NCBI RefSeq assembly: GCF_013761005.1
Contig: NZ_JACDUS010000007.1
Span: forward strand, 92,934-156,933
Reading direction: 5' to 3'
Source of the DNA: Desulfosalsimonas propionicica
Lineage (GTDB): Bacteria; Desulfobacterota; Desulfobacteria; Desulfobacterales; Desulfosalsimonadaceae
Length of the DNA stretch: 64,000 bases
Both the position numbers and the translations under genes were made by a program. The notes beneath the pieces were generated by a model. The model had not been told where the DNA came from and did no database searches. It saw nothing but the letters and a program-made list of their open reading frames with translations. Positions 61,167 to 64,000 of this stretch are shown piece by piece; the first letter of the stretch is position 1, and each line of letters starts with the position of its first letter.

Positions 61167-61609
61167 GCCCCCGGCCTGCCTGATGGGATTTTCTTTTTCA
61201 TGGTCAGTGTGTTTTTACCCGCAATTGATTGGTATCTGACTTCATCCATTGTTTTTTGAATCAGAAAAAGTCCTCTGCCCCCCTCTGTTTCGGAGATGTT
61301 ATTCTGGGGGGCGTGAAGTTGTTTTTGTTTCAGCATCTCTGTATTTAAAGCAATACCCGTGTCCGTTACCTGTACAACAATATCGGACGCATAAAGCAAA
61401 AGATTTACCTCGACGCTGCAATCCGCCCTGCATTCATGTGCGTGTTTTATGCTGTTGGCGACGGCTTCACAAACCGCCAGTTCAAATAAATAAACAAGCT
61501 CTTTATCCGGTGTCGTCCCGGCAAGAATCCCTTTAATCGCCTGGCCGATCATCTGTACACAATCCAGGCGGCAGGGTATTGTTAAAGTGATCTTTCTGAA
61601 GGACTCCAC
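61163..61609 (-). CDS. RsbW-like anti-sigma/HATPase serine kinase
   Basis: A 148-residue GHKL ATPase with the N box ELAVCEAVANSIKHAHE, G1 box VTDTGIAL and G2 box GGRGLFLIQKTMDEV. Proteins of this size next to STAS and SpoIIE genes phosphorylate the STAS partner on Ser or Thr. No sigma factor is encoded nearby, so the target may be an EPS component instead. Confidence 0.88.
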   Translation of the reverse strand: MESFRKITLTIPCRLDCVQMIGQAIKGILAGTTPDKELVYLFELAVCEAVANSIKHAHECRADCSVEVNLLLYASDIVVQVTDTGIALNTEMLKQKQLHAPQNNISETEGGRGLFLIQKTMDEVRYQSIAGKNTLTMKKKIPSGRPGA

Positions 61610-61612
61610 GAC

Positions 61613-61960
61613 TCATGCAACCCGGTTCATGGATTGAATCGCACTTTTTCTGTCTTCATGGATTTCAAAAACGCCCCTGTCCAGCCGGGTGATTGAAAAA
61701 AGTTTGGCAACGTTGGGGCAGATGCCAAACAATACCAGCCGTCCCCTGTCGCCGATTGTTTTCAATGTGGAAAGCAGGGCGGATAAGCCTGAACTGTCCA
61801 TGAATTCGACTTCTGACAGGTCTATGGCAATATACATGTTGTCCTGCAGGATATAATCGACCATGTGGCTTTTAAACTCCGGGGCATTTCCTGCATCCAG
61901 CCGGCCGGAAAGCGGTTTTGCCAGTAAAACCGCACCTTCTTTTTTTGTTTCAATGTCCAT
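61613..61960 (-). CDS. STAS-domain anti-sigma-factor antagonist
   Basis: A 115-residue STAS protein (SpoIIAA/RsbV type) with the phosphorylation region LSEVEFMDSSGLSALLSTLK; Ser in DSSG is the expected site. It would cycle between a phosphorylated form (HATPase) and a free form (SpoIIE phosphatase). The ribosome-binding site GAGG lies in a TTTTTACGAGGC stretch like the MITE ends. The HATPase gene follows after three bases. Confidence 0.9.
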   Translation of the reverse strand: MDIETKKEGAVLLAKPLSGRLDAGNAPEFKSHMVDYILQDNMYIAIDLSEVEFMDSSGLSALLSTLKTIGDRGRLVLFGICPNVAKLFSITRLDRGVFEIHEDRKSAIQSMNRVA

Positions 61961-62001
61961 GTGGGATTGCCTCGTAAAAAGTATTTACCCGGATGGTGCT
62001 G

Positions 62002-63246
62002 TTAGTTATCTCCGGTGTAGGAATGTTTGGTGCGGATGCCCCTGGAGGTGCCGGATACGTGAAGCGCTGTGAGATCGTCATCAAATCCGACAATAGCCTC
62101 TGCGCAATTGGCTACTTCGCCGGGCAGCTGATCAACATCAAACACTTCCCGGTTTAAAAGTGTGACGCATAGATTTTTGAAGGAATCATAGCCAAATATG
62201 CCCCTGCCCTGAATCCGGCACTCGTAAAAACCGTCCGTATACAGCAAAAGCTCCCATTTGCCCCGGCATTCAAGACGTTGATGCGGATAGCCTGTATCAA
62301 CAACGCCCAGAAGAGGGGAGGTGGCTTCAATTTCTGTCATTTTTTCCTCATCTTTGAAGAAACCCGGGCAATGACCGGCGTTGATATATTCAATGCAACC
62401 GTTTTCCGGATAAATATCTGTCACCAGCAATGTGACAAAATCGCCCTGTTTGCCGACCTTTTGGATCAGCTGCCGGTTTAGTGCTTCAATCATGTCTGAC
62501 AGCGGGGTCTTCTGATTTGCGGCAAAATGAAAAAAAGTTCGTACCATGGACATGATAAATGCCGCCCGGGCACCATGTCCGGATACATCGGCGATCACAC
62601 ATCGTAGTGCGCCGCCGGGCAAAGCAAGATAATCAAAGTAGTCTCCTGCTGCCAGACCGGATGGCTGATAAAAACCCCGTGCGGATAGACAGGAAGTTGT
62701 GTAGGGCTTGTCAGGAAGCAGGCTTTGCTGTAGTTCAGACAGGGACAGCAATTCCATTGACAGCTGCCGGTTTGCCTCTTCTGCTTTGCGCCATGCGGTT
62801 TGCAGGGCTTCCCGGTTTTTTTTTCTTTCCGTTACATCGCGCAGGACTCCGACGGCGCACCACTGGCCGTTTACTTCAAAGGCTGCCACGGATAGCTCCA
62901 CATCCAAAAGAGCCCCGTTTTTGCATCGGGCCTGAATTTCCCGGACGTTATTGATAACCGAACCTTCTCCTGTTCGGGCGAATTCCGGCATCATTTCCAG
63001 GGCTTTTTCCCGATCCTCGGGCCCTGCAAGCAAAGTGTGAATGCAAACGCCCAGGGCTTCAATTTCCGGATAGCCAAAAAGTTTTTTAGCCGCAGGATTC
63101 CAGAAATTGATCACGCCCTGGCCGTTTATCATGATCAGGGGATCCAGCGAGGCCCGGGCCATGCTCTGAATTTCTTTTTCCCTGCGTAAAAGGGATTCTT
63201 CCTGATTTTTTTTCTCGTAGACACTATTGTTTTGTGACAAAACCAT
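62002..63246 (-). CDS. PAS-domain SpoIIE-type PP2C serine phosphatase
   Basis: A 414-residue protein: N-terminal coiled start, PAS domain (about 30-145, with IMINGQGVINFWNPAAKKLFGY), a helical linker and a PP2C/SpoIIE domain (about 195-400). Metal-binding positions are recognisable: AAGDYFDYLALPGG, IADVSGHGARAAF, LLLYTDGFYECR and VGFDDDLTALHV. It should dephosphorylate the STAS protein encoded next, with PAS supplying the signal. First gene of the EPS operon. Confidence 0.9.
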   Translation of the reverse strand: MVLSQNNSVYEKKNQEESLLRREKEIQSMARASLDPLIMINGQGVINFWNPAAKKLFGYPEIEALGVCIHTLLAGPEDREKALEMMPEFARTGEGSVINNVREIQARCKNGALLDVELSVAAFEVNGQWCAVGVLRDVTERKKNREALQTAWRKAEEANRQLSMELLSLSELQQSLLPDKPYTTSCLSARGFYQPSGLAAGDYFDYLALPGGALRCVIADVSGHGARAAFIMSMVRTFFHFAANQKTPLSDMIEALNRQLIQKVGKQGDFVTLLVTDIYPENGCIEYINAGHCPGFFKDEEKMTEIEATSPLLGVVDTGYPHQRLECRGKWELLLYTDGFYECRIQGRGIFGYDSFKNLCVTLLNREVFDVDQLPGEVANCAEAIVGFDDDLTALHVSGTSRGIRTKHSYTGDN

Positions 63247-63604
63247 AAAATCAACGCATACTATCGACTTTTAAAAAATAACCTCGTTCATGGCCGGGCT
63301 TTTTGCCTTGCCCCGGGCCGTTTAGGGACAACTCTGGCTCTTAATTTTTCAGAATAACACAGGATTACATCAAAATGCACTATTTTTTACCAGGGATGGC
63401 CAGGAGGTGTTTGCAAGAAGCCTCTAAAGTGATGCAATACTATTGGGTAAATATCGGCAAGTCTGCAATGCCGTGCATAAATTGTCGAAAAATCTTTTTC
63501 CCGGAACGGATTGCCGTGGACTGTCAGCAGAAAATCACCATCATGAACGATCTTGAAAAAAAGACGGATTCACTCACGCAAAAACCGACCCGGGACAAGG
63601 CAGA
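63247..63604. other. Gene-free stretch upstream of the EPS operon
   Basis: It should contain the promoter of the minus-strand EPS operon, but no convincing -35/-10 or -24/-12 was found. A plus-strand frame at 63375-63734 overlaps the hydratase gene antisense and has no family features. Confidence 0.4.
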
Positions 63605-64000
63605 TCAGCGGTTTTTCCATTTCACCGGGGGTTGTTTCTCAACAAACGCCCGAATGCCGTTTTGTGCATCCTCGGCCATGCAGTTCATGACAATGGTGTG
63701 CTTGGCAAAATCAAGCGCCTTGTCATCTTCCTGATCCACCTGGGAATAAAAGCCCTGTTTGCCGATGCTTAAAGTAAACCGGCTTGCTTCTGCAATTTGG
63801 GCCGCCAGCTTTTCCGTTTCCTGAGCAAGTTGGCTTAAAGGCACCACCCGATTGACCAGCCCGAGCTGTTTGGCCTCTTCAGCCGGGAAAGAACGGCCGG
63901 TCAACAGCATCTCCATGGCGGCCTTTCTCCCGATGGCCCGGGAAACGGCAACCGCCGGTGTGGTACAGAAAAGGCCGATTTTCACGCCGGGCGTGGCAAA
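63605..64000 (-). CDS. Enoyl-CoA hydratase/isomerase family protein (C-terminal part)
   Basis: The last 130 or so residues of a crotonase-fold protein, cut by the right edge: FATPGVKIGLFCTTPAVAVSRAIG, AMEMLLTGRSFPAEEAKQLGLVNRVVP and a C-terminal AEDAQNGIRAFVEKQPPVKW. The family hydrates or isomerises acyl-CoA thioesters. The oxyanion-hole and catalytic Glu region lie outside the window or at its edge, so the precise reaction is open. Confidence 0.9.
   Translation of the reverse strand, partial: FATPGVKIGLFCTTPAVAVSRAIGRKAAMEMLLTGRSFPAEEAKQLGLVNRVVPLSQLAQETEKLAAQIAEASRFTLSIGKQGFYSQVDQEDDKALDFAKHTIVMNCMAEDAQNGIRAFVEKQPPVKWKNR

Noticed and set aside
63375..63734. Plus-strand open frame of 119 codons
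   Set aside because: Its second half is antisense to the conserved enoyl-CoA hydratase tail, and the first half has no ribosome-binding site or family signal.
1..64000. tRNA, rRNA, CRISPR array, complete insertion sequence or prophage
   Set aside because: No cloverleaf, rRNA segment, regularly spaced direct repeats, transposase or phage structural gene was seen on either strand.

Overview
The window looks like chromosomal DNA of a Gram-negative anaerobe, most likely a Desulfobacterota (Desulfobacteria-type sulfate reducer). This is inferred from the gene set: a rubredoxin:oxygen oxidoreductase-type flavodiiron protein, MOT1- and TauE/SafE-type anion carriers, a DUF3450/ExbB/ExbD/TonB/TPR operon, RND pumps, and palindromic insertion elements of a kind I associate with that group. 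No 16S or dsr gene is present to prove it. I saw no tRNA, rRNA, CRISPR array or complete insertion sequence.

Layout. 1-5.5 kb: flavodiiron protein, a nucleotidyltransferase antitoxin beside a stub of its HEPN toxin, an AGCS symporter, an HPP membrane protein with a CBS protein, and a YeaO-like protein. 5.8-13.7 kb: a sigma-54 activator divergent from a near-perfect -24/-12 promoter that heads a small gene plus a complete tripartite RND efflux pump. 13.9-19.7 kb: EVE protein, chemoreceptor with a terminator in its leader, VOC and RidA proteins, two lipoproteins, and a 49-residue Cys-rich peptide coupled to a TauE/SafE carrier. 19.8-28.8 kb: a tightly packed minus-strand run (ArsR repressor, two Cys-rich small proteins, SafE, MOT1, ABC exporter, membrane-fusion protein, RND pump). 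28.9-30.2 kb: MgtE. 30.5-41.4 kb: a cobalamin riboswitch, then DUF3450-ExbB-ExbB-ExbD-TonB-TPR, a TonB-dependent receptor, an exported tetrapyrrole-methylase-like protein and an APC permease. 41.4-50.4 kb: UspA, narGHJI, narK and a small exported protein. 50.4-53.3 kb: a decayed accessory patch with a frameshifted nuclease, an antitoxin fragment, a MazG-like protein and a truncated DUF2075 gene. 53.5-63.2 kb: a PilZ protein facing an exopolysaccharide operon (SpoIIE phosphatase, STAS, HATPase, TPR proteins, outer-membrane TPR-barrel, GT2 synthase, GH26 lipoprotein). The right edge cuts an enoyl-CoA hydratase gene.

Three points stand out. (1) Three MITE-like palindromic elements are each bounded by a perfect 7-8 bp direct repeat. 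One has inserted exactly at the narK start codon, separating narK from the Shine-Dalgarno encoded in the end of narI, and the element itself appears to supply a replacement. (2) A B12-riboswitch-led TonB system lies next to a tetrapyrrole methylase fold carrying a signal peptide, which would be outside the SAM-containing cytoplasm and may be a periplasmic corrinoid or tetrapyrrole binder. (3) An exopolysaccharide synthase cluster carries its own SpoIIE/HATPase/STAS partner switch and a convergent PilZ gene, suggesting combined phosphorylation and c-di-GMP control.
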